From positions 64,170,899 through 64,234,898 of the forward strand of contig CM051457.1 of the NCBI GenBank assembly GCA_028274465.1: a stretch of DNA of 64,000 nt, in the 5' to 3' direction. How positions within the stretch are numbered: position 1 is the first letter of the stretch; every line of letters starts with the position of its first letter. Source of the DNA: Plantago ovata (lineage: Eukaryota > Streptophyta > Magnoliopsida > Lamiales > Plantaginaceae). Below the pieces are notes generated by a model that was given only the letters and a program-made list of their open reading frames with translations, was not told the DNA's origin and made no database searches. Below are positions 8,667 through 20,488 of this stretch, piece by piece. The translations under genes were made by a program, and so were the position numbers.

Positions 8667-10309
8667 ATGGCTCCTAAGAGACAGTCCTCCAAGACCTCAA
8701 AATCGTCCAAAGCTGATAGTGCTGGGAAAAGCACTACACCGGTTGAAATTCCGGCAACCAACACAGTGAAAATTGTGTTGAGAAACGACAGAGTCACTGA
8801 AAGACCCATGCTGCCTGCATATCTCGACACTGCAAAGTGTGAGCAGATGATGCAGTGGGGCGGATTTGTCAAGGAGAAGTATTTTAGATACTTCTATGAA
8901 CAAGAACTAGATGAGGAAAATGAAGAGGCGTTGAATTTGATAAATCAACAAGGCCTTCTCTTCTTCATACTGCTCGCACTAAGAAAGTGAGCATGTTAGA
9001 TACAATGGAATTCTACAATAATACAGAAATCCAAACTCTCATTGATGGACAAGGAGTCACTGAAAAAGTGGTTTCTACCTCAATTCAAGGTGTGCAAATC
9101 ATCCTGAAATGGATTGATGTAGCCAACATCTTTCAGATTCCAACTACTGGAGCTGAAGATCACATCACTGCCACTGATGAAGAAATTGAAGCCTTCTACA
9201 GTGATGTCAGAAATGAGAAGATGAAGAAAGGAGAGATTTCTCCCGTGACTTGGACCTCAAAGCACGTAAAAAGGAAGCATCTCTGCCATTCGCTTGGTCT
9301 AGTAGCTCTGCTACTAATCAAAGTCTTAGACTCCCAAGTTGGAGGAATAGACCAAGTTGGCTTGAGAAGGTGGCCATTGTTGATGCATATCCATGAGAAC
9401 AAAACAGAGCTCGACTGGGCTAAGTACATTTTCAACAGACTTGTTGATTGTGTTACTAAGTTCAAGGTAAAGGTTGAAGACAATACAGTCTCACCTACCT
9501 TTCCATTGATCTATGGATTGAAAATATGCTACATCCTTGAACACTTCAGGATTCAGCTGAGAAACCCATTGCCGATTAAGAAATCAGTATGCAATGTGGG
9601 AAGAGCCTTCTATAAGCAGAATGGACGTAAGCTTGCTGACAAGAAATCAAAGAAGACAACCAAATGTTGTCATTATTGGTCAGCAAGACAGGTATCCAAC
9701 AGCTGCAAATGTTGATGAGACTGATAATCAGTCAATGAATGCAACTGCTACAGATGGTGATCAACAAGGTAAGTGTACAACAGCTGCAAATGTTGCTGAG
9801 AATGCAACAGCTGCAGATGTTGCTGCTGGAGCCACTGCGGTTGCTGAAACCAATGCACCCAGTGAAAAATCTAAGAAGAAAAAGAGGAAAGCTGATGATG
9901 ACACTCAAACTGCAGCGTCATCAGCTGACCCCATTCCCAAGAAGAAACGGACAAAGACTTACCCAAGAAAGAAAACAATGGCACGTAAGTCCGTTCCAAT
10001 TGTCCATGATCTTTCAGATGATGCTCCAGTGGTTGCTGAAACGCAAGCCACTCCAGTAGATGTTGTTGAAGTGTTTGCAGAAGCCTTCAGCAATGTTGAA
10101 GTGTTTGCAGAAGCCTTCAACAATCAACCCAACGTTGATACATCTGTTGATAATAGACCACAAGGCAGTGGAAATGAAATTCCTGCCCAAGTCCCCGATA
10201 TCTACATTGTAGATAATCCTGATGACAACACTCTGGAACCAGCAAGTGATATTGCTGAAGATTTGAGAAGAGCGACACTGGCAGACAATGCTGCTGAAAA
10301 GATGGTTGC
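8667..10309 (+). pseudogene. CopA 3' ORF ('env-like' position), N-terminal part
   Basis: The ORF starts at the conserved ATG of MAPKRQSSK, a basic Ser/Lys-rich N-terminus. It continues with a conserved domain containing YFYEQELDEENEEAL, EIEAFYSDVRNEKMKKGEI and KRKHLCHSLGLVALLLIKVL, then a cluster of nuclear-localisation-like KKKRKADDD and Lys/Arg runs. Frameshifts occur near 8960-8990 and 9600-9715. The frame is broken at 10310 by CopB and continues at 23762 after the GTTGC duplication. No signal peptide is seen at the N-terminus, so the protein looks nuclear rather than membrane-bound. I do not recognise a named family. Confidence 0.7.
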
Positions 10310-10970
10310 TGTTAGGAAACTTGTAATTTTGATGAGCAATTAACCATGCTAAATTAAGAGAAGTCCAGTAACTAGTACTCTTAAGGTCCATAGGAATTTA
10401 GAATTTTAAGGACATTGTAAAAGAGGAACGTTTGCTGAAGACTTAGATTAGGTGCTAGATAGGTTAGTTTTACCGCTTATGATGTATCTTGTTTTCTAAA
10501 AAGAAATACAACCTTTTGAAGCATTTGCTGATGATGTACTTTGTTTACACAAACAAACTATTGAAGCATTTAGAACCGTTCAGAAACTTGAAGAATTCAA
10601 AGATCTGAAGACTAGAAGATTTCTGAAGACTGGTATCTACAAAGGCACATGTTGCTCAGAAAGTGGAAACTTAAGCAACAGCATTGCATAAGTGAAAATC
10701 TAAACGACAGAGTAGGTTGTGCTTGCTGAAACTGAGACCGACCACTTGCTGATGAACATTTGTGACCTCTTGCTCAAAGTACTTGCATTTGCGCTCCAAC
10801 GTTAGTGTTTGAATTTCATTCAAATGAACATTAAATGCAAAGTATGCACGCGAAGGACATGAAGACTAGAAGACAAATAAAGGACGCTGCTGAAAGTACA
10901 AAAGCAAGATAGTGACATCTTAAGGAACAAAATCCTTAGAATTCGAAATTCAAAGGGCTCCTTGATTCAC

Positions 10971-10978
10971 TATAAATA
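10971..10978 (+). promoter_or_regulatory. LTR TATA box (CopB)
   Basis: TATAAATA lies in the block ending CACTATAAATAGAGGTCATC, conserved in every copia LTR here: 28120 in CopA, 43681 in CopD, 47173 in LTR-E, and minus strand near 46512 in CopC and 57622 in CopG. It is the probable start of genomic RNA synthesis. Confidence 0.75.
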
Positions 10979-11705
10979 GAGGTCATCCGGCAAAGAGTTG
11001 ACGTGTGTCAACAACGTGATCAAACTCTCACTTGTGCTTAAACTCACATACCCTTCAAATAGTCTTTACTGCCATTGATCCGTTCCAAGACTTAAAGCTT
11101 GAAAAAGCTACTTGTGAAGAAGTAGAACATACTCGGTTAAGAAATTAGTTAAGTGTTCTTTCTTTCGAATAAGAACAAGTCTTGACTCCAAAAACAATCA
11201 AACTTGTCTACTGCAAAGTATTCAAAGTTTTGTTTCTTAGATTACTTGTTGTAACTGAATAAGTTATAATTAAGTTATCTCATCCCAAACCTGTCTAACT
11301 GAAAATACACCCTTTCAGGCGTGATATTCAGGGGGAACTTAATCGAGCATAGTGTTGCTGATTGAAAGTCCCAAGTTTGGTGGAGAACAAGGTTTCGTTC
11401 TCTAGTTAAGTTGGAAATGAAGCAAGTGTGCTTTGGTTTCTGTTTGAATCGCTCTAGATAGGTGTTGTAAGGAACCTCAAACTTGTCTTAGTGGATTCAG
11501 TCCTAGAAAGGACAAAGTGGGTTAGTTGAGAGATTACGCCACTCTCAGATACCACTATAAAAGTGTTTGTGTGAGTTACTTACTGTATTTAGTTTTCAGC
11601 AAAGCATATCTATCTGTACACAGTCACTCACTTCACTTGCTGAAACTTTCACTTACTGAAAAAGTACTTATTGTATCAAAGACTTCCGCTCTCTGATTTT
11701 AAGTA

Positions 11706-11798
11706 TCAGCAAAACTAGTTACTGGGAAGTAACTTGCGTTTGCTGAGAAAGTTAAGTATCAGCAAACTCATTACTGAAAAGTAATAAGTACTTGCTGA
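11706..11798 (+). repeat. Two nested palindromes at the LTR 3' end (CopB)
   Basis: Each unit has outer arms TCAGCAA ... TTGCTGA and an inner hairpin. Unit 1 (11706-11746) has inner arms AGTTACT/AGTAACT. Unit 2 (11759-11798) has inner arms ATTACT/AGTAAT with loop GAAA. The same pair is found in the other copia LTRs, for example 28846-28944 and 44414-44510. Confidence 0.75.
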
Positions 11799-11883
11799 GA
11801 AAGTTTTTAAACGACAAAAGTTTGAAAAGACTATTCACCCCCGCCCCTCTAGTCTTTTCTTGTTGTTTAAAAGGACCAACAAG

Positions 11884-11895
11884 TGGTATCAGAGC
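11884..11895 (+). promoter_or_regulatory. Primer-binding site, tRNA-Met (CopB)
   Basis: TGGTATCAGAGC lies two bases after the LTR end. It is the common plant copia PBS, complementary to the 3' end of initiator tRNA-Met. Confidence 0.9.
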
Positions 11896-11993
11896 AGGAG
11901 GTTCTTTAACCTTCAGCACTGAACCTAGATGCCCTTAGGTGCTTTCCGTATATCACTCTCACTTGATCAGTTTGGTAGTCTTTTGCTGACAGG

Positions 11994-14352
11994 ATGTCTT
12001 TAGGAGACGCTCCCTTGTTGAAGCTGGAAAACTATGAAAAATGGCGAAACAACATGATGCTACATCTTGAGGCCATTAGTGATGAGATGGTTACTGTCAT
12101 TAATGATGGACCTATCAAAATCACTAAGGTTGAAAGAAGTTTTCCTCACAAAACCACAGAAGCTGGAAAGGAAACTATCTTAGGCGAACCAGTTGATACT
12201 GTCGTTCCAAAACCAAGAGAAGAATGGACTTATGACGAAGCCAAGAGATTCCGTCTTGATGGCCAAGCAAGAAACATCATCATTCGATCAACTCCGGATA
12301 CTATACAGTGCAAACTGTGGGGTGCTAAAACTGCTAAGGAAGATTGTAAAATGGTTCAAGATCTTTGTGCTGGATTTGACAAAACCAAGGAAAACAAACT
12401 CGAAGTGCTGAAGTTAAAGTTCTAGAACATTAAACAAGGTACAAATGAGTCATTGGAAGACTTGGACTTCAGATTCACAACTCTAGTTAGTGAGATGGCA
12501 GCCTTGGGTGTTGGAAATCTTTACTCAGATTCTGAGAAGGTGAAAACCATCATCAGAAGTCTGAACCAAGAATGGATCCACACTCAGAACTTCTACTACA
12601 ATCAAGGAATGCCAGACATTACACCAACAGAGTTGTTCTCTCATCTTGCTACTGTCAACTACGAGACAAAGCAAAGAGAAAATGTGTTTGCTGAAAAATC
12701 GCAAAACATTGCTCTTGCTGCAAAGCCGTCATCTTATGAAAAGAAGAATGATAAAGAGCCTGCTGATGAAAATGCTTTGGTTGTTAAAAACATGAAGAAA
12801 TTCATCAGTAAGGAACTTGAAAGGCGAAAAGCAAAAGAGAAGCTGAAAAAGCATCTTTGTAACAACTACCATAAATACAAGAATGAGACTAGCTCGCTGA
12901 ACAAGCAAGCTCAGCAAGCAACCTCATCAGAAGAAGCAGCAGTTGGAAATGATCTTTGCTTTTACTGCAAAAAGCCTGGACACTTCAAAGAAAATTTCCC
13001 TTTGCTGAAAGGCAAATCTGCTTAAAAGAAGAAGAAATTCAAAAGAGCTTTTATTGCTGAAGAAAAGAAGAAGCTTCAAGAAAAAATCGATGCATTGTGC
13101 ATTGATACTGACGATGACAGTGAGGAAGAAAGCTCAGACACTGACGATGAAGAAGCCACTCTTGACGTAGAGATCGGCAAGGAAGTTTGTGGAATAACTA
13201 TGGAAGCTTATCCAGATATGTCAAACTACGACTTCTGCCTCATGGCCGGTCAGGTAAACAATCCTACCTCTGACTCTGACTCAGAAAGTGAAGACGAGAT
13301 TGACCTTGACAAGATTCAAGGAGAAATCGAAAGATTTGAGAAAACTCTGAACAAACAGCAAGAGAAACTACAGAATGCTGAAACTCTAACCAAGCAGACT
13401 ACTAAAAAGTATGTCTTTATGAAAGAAGAGAAAGAGAAGAATTCTCAAATGGCAATAGAATTGGAAGAGTATCAGTCCTCAATTCTAAAGTTGCTGAATC
13501 CAAGAGATGAAAAAGATGAAAATCAATTTCAAATCTTATGCTGATGCAAGTAATACGCTGACTGAACTAAACTCTTATTTGAGAGATCCATCTCAGAAAG
13601 AAGGTTTAGGTGCAACGTATGAAGGTGATGACGTAATAATCTTGAGTAAAGACAAATCACCGATTTCCTTTGTACGTGCTACTGATAGTGGTCAACCAGA
13701 ACTCTATCAGTTTGGTCAATCTAAGGTTGCTGAAAAATGCAATCAAGTACCTACGACCGTAAAGCCCACTGTTGCTACTCAAAGTAACAAGACTTTAAAA
13801 GGAAAACAGGTTGCTGAAAAGCAAACTGTAAAGAAAAAGGATGCTGTAAAGCATTCCGCCAAACAAGTTCCTGAAAAGCAATTTGTTAAGTCAAAAGTCA
13901 AGATTACTAAAAGTAATCAGAAGACCTTTGCTGACAAACCTGAATCAAGTAAGGTTGCTGACACAAAAGCTCAGCATTCTCCGAAAAGTGGACTCGGTTT
14001 CAAAACCAAGCAAAGTCAACTTTTTCACGAGTATAAGCAAAGTCAGCAAAGATACTTCAAAGAGATGAACAAAATCAAGCCTAAGAGTTCTGAAAAGACT
14101 CAAAATGCTAGGGCTAGAAGGAACCTTGCTAGAAAAGAACTTACTGAAAAGTATATTCAGCAAAAAGGTCAACCGAGCAAGACACCACATCAGAAAGTGG
14201 ATTTGATCAGCACGAAGAAAAAGTCTTTTAGCTCAAAACCTCCTAGCTCCTCAGCAAGTAGAAAACAAGTCAAAGTTGAAAAACTTAAGACTTGGGTTTC
14301 CACTGGACGCATTCTTGAACATGTTAATGGACATCCAATATTGGATAATTAA
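11994..14352 (+). pseudogene. gag: CopB gag with stops and one frameshift
   Basis: The start at ATG 11994 gives MSLGDAPLLKLENYEKWRNN, the usual beginning of copia Gag (DUF4219 followed by a UBN2-type domain to about residue 230). A zinc knuckle, CFYCKKPGHFKENF, lies near 12957-12998; its last Cys is replaced by Phe. An acidic stretch follows (13095-13300), then a coiled-coil-like region and a basic Lys/Ser-rich tail ending at TAA 14350. Stops are at 12423 (TAG) and 13023 (TAA). A one-base loss near 13500 shifts the frame; CopC keeps the intact frame there. The protein forms the particle and binds RNA. Confidence 0.85.
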
Positions 14353-14375
14353 CTTGTTTGCTCTTGATTGTGCAG
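14323..14375 (+). other. Candidate intron or recoding site at the gag/protease boundary (CopB)
   Basis: The arrangement equals that in CopA: TAA ending Gag, a different frame for protease, and ATTAAC plus a pyrimidine-rich stretch plus TTGTGCAG before the first protease codon at 14376. A GT at 14323 would restore frame. The spacing to the site is the same 53 bp as in CopA and CopC. Confidence 0.45.
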
Positions 14376-17293
14376 ACTTCAGCCATGGAGACAAACGATG
14401 CAATCTGGCACTTTGACATTGGTTGCGGAAAGCACATGACGGGCAGCAAGAATAACCTTATAAACTATAGACGGTGGTCTAAAGTTCCAACAATAAGGTT
14501 TGCTGGTGGAGGCTCTGGTTCTACAAAAGGCTTTGGTGACGTGAAGTTAGGATGCATTACCATTACGGGAGTTCTTTATGTATAAAATCTTAAGTTTAAT
14601 CTTTTCAGCATTAGTCAATTTGCTGACAAAGGATATTTCATCAAAATCAAAATTGATGAATGTAAACTTATAGATTTCGAGATAAAAAAGGTTATTTTGA
14701 TTGCAAGAAGATCAGGAGGCTTGTACACCGTAGATTGGTCTTCAGCAATCGTTGAAAAATGCCTTGTCTCAGATCACGATTGCCTTGCTGAAAAAGCATG
14801 GTTATGGCATAAACGAAAAAGTCATCTAAACTTCAAGACGCTGAATAAGCTGTCTAAAAAGGCACTTGTAGTTGGATTACCTAAGGTTACTTTTAAGAAA
14901 GATGGTGTTTGCAATGCATGTCAGCAAGGAAAGCAAACCAAATCTTCTTTTAAGAACAAGGCAGTACCGTCAACTACAAAACCTTTACAACTCTTGCACA
15001 TGGACTTGTTTGAATCTTCTTCAACAAGCTATGCTGGTAAGAAGTATCAGTGCATGTTGTATTCTACGAAAAGACACAAGGAGTGCCTGCTGAAGATCGA
15101 AGAATCAGTGCATGTTGTATTCTTCTCCTTGCATAGTAAAGCATATAGAGTTTACAACAAAAGGCACAAAAGATCGAAGAATCAGTGCATGTTGTATTCT
15201 ACGAAAAGACACAAGGAGTGCCTGCTGAAGAAGAAATATCAGAATGTATGAAAAAGTTAATCATACATGAGCAAAGAACTGAATCTAATGCTAGGCAAAT
15301 CAAGTCAATTGAACTAAATGATGATTCTGACAATGACTCTCCTCCCCCAAGTCATGACAAGATAAATGTAGTTCACGATAAAGAATTTCCAGCAACAGAC
15401 GCAGTTGCTCTGGAAGTTGCTGAAACTACGCAACCTCCCGTGCCTGCTGATGAGTTACCACAATCTAGCAATACTGAACAAGCAGTTGCTGATGAACCAA
15501 TATCAGCAGAGACACAAAATACCAGTAGTACTGAACAAGTACATGCTGAAGAGTCACATGCTGATGAGCAAACATATCCAGATCCAACGAGCAGAAAGCC
15601 TGTTAATTAATGGATTATAGATCATCCCTCTACGGATATGATTGGTGATATAGATAAACACCAAGTGACTAGATCCAAAGTTTTTGCTACTCATGGACTT
15701 GCTGAAGAAGCAAATGTCGTAGAAGTAGAATCATTGTTCTCTTGCTTTGTTTCAGAAATTGAACCTAAGACCATAGAAGAAGCTCTAAAGATTTCTGAAT
15801 GGATCAAGGTAATGCAAGAAGAACTGGATCAATTTGAAAGGAACAAAGTCTGAAAACTTGTACCACTTGCTGAAGGCAAGAAAGCTATTGGTACAAAGTG
15901 GGTGTTCAGAAACAAGCTGAGTGAGTCTGGTGAAGTAACAAGAAACAAAGTACGTTTAGTTGCTCAAGGTTACTGTCAGACTGAAGGATTGGACTATGAT
16001 GAGTCTTATGCACCGGTTGCAAGATTGGATGCAATTAGGCTTTTCTTGGCCTTTGCTGCTCACAATGACTTCATTGTTTACCAAATGGATGTTAAAAGTG
16101 CATTCTTGAATGGTGAACTTGCTGAAGAAGTCTACTTAGAACAACCCCCTGTCTTTGAACTTCCCTCAGAAACCAAGATGGTATACAAGCTTCAGAAAGC
16201 TGTATATGGTCTAAAGCAAGCACCAAGAGCTTGGTATGATACCTTAGCTAAGTTCTTGCTGGATAATGGTTTCAAGAAAGGTGAAGTTGATAAAACCTTG
16301 TTTACCATGAACCATGATGGTAAAATACTCTTAGTTCAAATTTATGTGGATGACATAATTTTTGGATCTAAGGACAAGCAACTTTGTGATGATTTTGCCA
16401 AACTCATGACAAACAAATTTGAAATGAGTATGATGGGAAAATTGAATTATTTCCTAGGATTGCAAGTCAAGCAACTCAAAGATGGAATATTCATAAATCA
16501 AGCAAAGTATGCGAAATAAATGCTCATAAAGTTTAGGATCAAAGAGGAAGAAAAACCTGAAAAGATCCCTATGAGTGTTGGTACCAAACTGAGCTATACT
16601 AAAGAAGATAAAAGTGTTGAAGAACACAAGTAAAGGAAGCTCATTGGTTCCTTGTTGTATTTAACAGCAAGTAGACCTGACATTCAGTATGCTGTTTGTG
16701 TGTGTGCAAGATTCAAATCTGATCCAAGAGAATCACACTACAAAAAGGCACTTAAGATACTGAAATATGTCAAAGGTACAGTCAATGTTGGAGTATGGTA
16801 TCATAAAGATTTTGTATTGGAATTGGTTGGTTATTCTGATGATGATCATGGAGGATCAACTCTTGATTGGAAAAGAACTTTTGGAACTTGTCAGTTTCTA
16901 GCTACTAGATTAATATCATGGTTCAGCAAGAAGCAAACCTGTGTTGCCAATTCATCTACTGAATCTGAGTACATTGCGGCTGGTTGTTGCACAGCTCAAA
17001 TCCTTTTGATTCAGCAAAAATTAAGAGATTATGGTATTTCTGCAAAGAAAACACCAATCGTTTGTGATAATATGAGTGCTATTGCTATCACTCAAAATCC
17101 TAAGTTTCACTCAAGAACAAAACACATTGATATTCGGCATCATTTCATTAGAGATCATGTGGAAAAGGGAGATATTGAGATTGTAAAAGTGGGTACTGAT
17201 GATCAACTTGCTGAAATCTTTACCAAGCCCCTACCAGATAATAGATTCGCAATGCTAAGGTATAATCTTGGATTGATTGAATTACCTCAATAA
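14376..17293 (+). pseudogene. pol: CopB pol with scrambled integrase core
   Basis: The protease site is altered to FDIGCGKHM. The integrase zinc-finger region (14800-14940) is present. After GKKY at about 15045 the catalytic core (the D, D and E residues) is missing and replaced by a duplicated patchwork, see 15046-15230. The linker follows from 15185. RT starts near 15902, with YVDD near 16347, and is open to a TAA at 16517. RNase H resumes at 16652 and ends at 17293. Further stops are at 14581, 15608, 15851 and 16631. Without the integrase core and with split RT this copy is inactive. Confidence 0.85.
15046..15230 (+). repeat. Patchwork duplication at the integrase deletion (CopB)
   Basis: A 50-bp segment beginning ATCAGTGCATGTTGTATTC occurs exactly at 15046-15095 and 15181-15230. 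A third partial copy is at about 15096-15123. The order implies at least three template jumps. The normal sequence of this place is seen intact in CopD at 34018-34670. Confidence 0.8.
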
Positions 17294-18202
17294 GGGATAC
17301 AATTGACAGAATGCTGAAACATGTATTCAACAAGCCAAAGTATTCTTACTTAATTAAAATCTCCTTCCACTAATTTCTTCTAATAAATGATAGGTCATTA
17401 CATGATTGCTGAAACAGGCATTCAGCAAGAAATTCCTTCAAAACGGGTATTTGTTAGGAAACTTGATCACTTGCTGAGACAGACACTCAGTAAGAGAAAA
17501 ACCTTAAAGATTGCTGAAACGGGTATTCAGACAATCAAAGATACTGAAACAGGTATTCAAGTATCAAGGGAATATTCTGAGACGGGAACTCAGAAAAGAG
17601 CAAAACTCATTTCTCAGATTTTACCAAAAGATATCTCAAGTATAAAAAGAATTTACTGATACGGGAACTCAGAAATATCTTTTAAACTTAAGGAAATATG
17701 AGATGTCTGAGTAAGGGGGAACTTTCAGCAAGTAACAAGGTTATTTATGCAAACTCGCTGAAAAGATTCTTGTTTATTTCAGCAAGCAATCAAATTCCAT
17801 AAATCTCGGTAAAATCAATTTGTGACGTTAATCGAGCACAGATAAACTCGCTAATAATCATGACATGAAATGCAATCGTGGCCATTGATTAGAAGGAGTT
17901 ATTGATCTAACGGTTAACATTACAAAGAGAAAGAGTGCTCTGACGGTTTTTGTTAGTGGGCCACTACGCATTTAATGCAAAGGCTCCACTAACGCCATTG
18001 TTTCTCTGTTTTACCCTTGCTGAGAACTCAAATCGATTGAGATTCTTGCACATCAGAGACACTATATAAAGAAGGAGTTAGAGAAAGACAAAATTCTTTA
18101 ACTCACATTTCCTTTCTCTGAAAATTTTAGCCTGAATCTACTGTACCTCCGGTCAAAAAGCAAACAATCTTTTTCGTACACATTTCTCTTCTATATAAAG
18201 AA
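17294..18202 (+). promoter_or_regulatory. Spacer with hairpin array and internal promoter (CopB)
   Basis: The non-coding region between pol and the 3' ORF contains the seven-hairpin array (17311-17672), the internal LTR-edge copy TTGTTAGGAAACTTG (17451-17465), a PPT-like AAGGGGGAACTTTC (about 17713-17726) and the conserved promoter block. TATATAAA lies at 18063-18070, 133 bp before the ATG at 18203. TGACG motifs occur near 17822 and 17940. Confidence 0.65.
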
Positions 18203-20272
18203 ATGGCACCAAAGAGACATTCATCTAAGACATCAAAGTCGTCTAAGGTTGACAGTGTTGAAAAACGCACTGCTCCGATGACAACTCTGGTGACTAACAC
18301 AGCGAAAGTTGTGTTGAAAAACGATAGGATAACAGAAAAACCTATGCCTCCCTCATATCTTGACACTGCAAAGTGTGAGATGATGATTCAATGGGGTAGT
18401 TTTGCGAAAGAGAAGTATATCTGATACTTCTATGAACAAGAACTAGACGGTGACAATGAGGAGGCGCTTGACTTCATTAAACAGCAAGGCCTCATTCACT
18501 TTATAACAGCTCGCCCTAAGCAAGTGAGCATGTTAGATACTATGGAGTTCTACAACAATGCAGAAATCCAGTCCCTAACTGATAGTCAAGGAGTCACTGA
18601 AAAAGTGATCTTTTCTACAGTTCAGAACACGCAAATCGTCCTGAAATGGACTGATTTAGCAGAAATCTTTCAGATTCCAACCACTGGAACTGAAGATGAC
18701 ATCACTTCCACTGATGAAGAGATAGAAGCCTTCTACAGTGATGTCAGAAATGAGAAAATGAAGAAAGGAGAGATTGCTCCCGTGACTTGGACAAAGCACG
18801 TTAAGAGGAAGCATCTCTGCCACTCACTTGGTCTGGTAGCTCTGCTACTAATCAAAGTCTTAGACTTCCAAGTTGGAGGAATAGACCAAGTAGGCTTGAG
18901 AAGGTGGCCGCTGCTGATGCATATCTATGAGAACAAAACGGAGCTCAACTGGGCAAAGTACATTTTCAACAGACTTGTTGATTGTGTCACTAAATTCAAG
19001 GTCAAGGTTGAAGACAACAAGGTCTCACCTACCTTCCCAGTCATGTATGGACTGAAGATATGCTTTATCCTTGAACACTTCAGGATTCAACTGAGAAACC
19101 CATTGCCAATCAAGAAATCTGTATGCAATGTGGGAAGAGCCTTCTACAAGAAAAATGTACCTAAGACTGCTGGCAAGAAGCTTGAAAAATCTAAGAAGAC
19201 AACAGCTGCAAATGTTGTCAGCACAAGCCAGCAAGAAAGGTATACAACAGCTGCAGATGTCACCACTCAGCAAGAAAATGTTCCAGCAACTGAAAAAGTT
19301 GTTGATGAAACTGCTGTAGATGTTAATCATGATGAAACTACTGTAGATGGTGATCATGCCAAGACCACTACACCCGTTGCTGAAAATGCAACTACTAACG
19401 CCACTGTTGGGAAACTGGAAAAATCAAAGAAGAAAAAGAGGAAAGCTGATGATGACACTCAGACTGCAGCGTCATCAGCTAACCCCGTCCCCAAGAGAAA
19501 AAGGACAAATAACCCAAGAAAGAAAACACTGGCTCGCAAGTCAGTACCAATTGTCCATGATCTTTCAGACGATTCCCAAGCAGTTGCTGAAAAGCAAGCT
19601 CCATTAGATGTTGACAAGGTGGTTACTGAAACCTATGTCAGCAATGTTGAAGTGTTTGCGGAAGCCTTCAACAATCAAATTAATGTTGATTCATCTACTG
19701 AGAATAGACCACAAGGCAGTGGAAATGAAATTCCTGCCCCAATCCTAGATATCTACATTGTAGATAATCTTGATGATCAGACTCTAGAACCAGTGACTAA
19801 TATCGCTGCTGATATAAGAACCGCGGCACTTGCCGAAGCTGCCGTTGCTGAAAAGATGGTTGCTGAACAAGCAACTCATCAAGTTGCTGAAGAACCAGTT
19901 GCTGAGACTTCAATGGTTCAAATGGAGACATTATTCGACGACGCATCTCAAGATGCTGAGAATACTGGACCCAGTTCACCGAAAACATCCATTGACAAAG
20001 TGCAGCTTGTGCTGAAAGAACTAAGTCATCAAATGGAGTTGGATATTGAAGACACATCCAACAAATCAATTGACGTTTTCATGACAAGCAGTGAGCTCAA
20101 GGGTCAAGATGCCTCTGCTCAACTTGTCATTTCAGAGACAAGGGAGATTGCTGAAACCGCATAGCTTTCTCAAACAGAGCAAGAAAAGAATTCTGCTGAA
20201 GAAACAGTCCCAGATATTGAAGAAGCTGTCGTTGCTGAAAGGACTGAGCCACAACCTGTCCTTCTTCAGCAG

Positions 20273-20347
20273 GTAGTTAACTCAACCATAAGCAAATCTT
20301 CACTATCTGAAACTCAATCTTTTGCTAATATAATGATTTCTCTACAG
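20273..20347 (+). other. Intron or exitron 1 in the 3' ORF (CopB)
   Basis: This 75-bp GT-AG segment starts GTAGTTAAC and ends TCTCTACAG between CAGCAG and ACTTCTCAAG. It is a multiple of three and has no in-frame stop here. The CopD copy joins CAGCAG directly to ACTTCTCAAG (39699/39700). Confidence 0.75.
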
Positions 20348-20416
20348 ACTTCTCAAGATACAAGTCAGACGGTTGTTGAAGCCTCTGCACCAGAATCAAC
20401 ACTTCCTGCTCAGCAG

Positions 20417-20488
20417 GTAGTTAAAGTTTTTGGTAATACAACTAAGTTTGACAACTTAGTGCTTGTATCTAACTCACATTTATTTCAG
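20417..20488 (+). other. Intron or exitron 2 in the 3' ORF (CopB)
   Basis: This 72-bp GT-AG segment starts GTAGTTAAAG and ends TTATTTCAG. It is a multiple of three and open in frame. CopD joins the flanks directly at 39768/39769. Confidence 0.75.

Larger units (their letters stand above)
10310..11881 (+). repeat. CopB 5' LTR (1572 bp)
   Basis: The termini are TGTTAGG and CCAACA, followed by the PBS. There is a TATA box at 10971-10978 and a C-rich run with CTCTAGTCTTTTC near the 3' end. Eleven copies of TTGCTGA or TCAGCAA occur, where about 0.2 are expected by chance. Two nested palindromes sit at 11706-11746 and 11759-11798. Confidence 0.9.
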
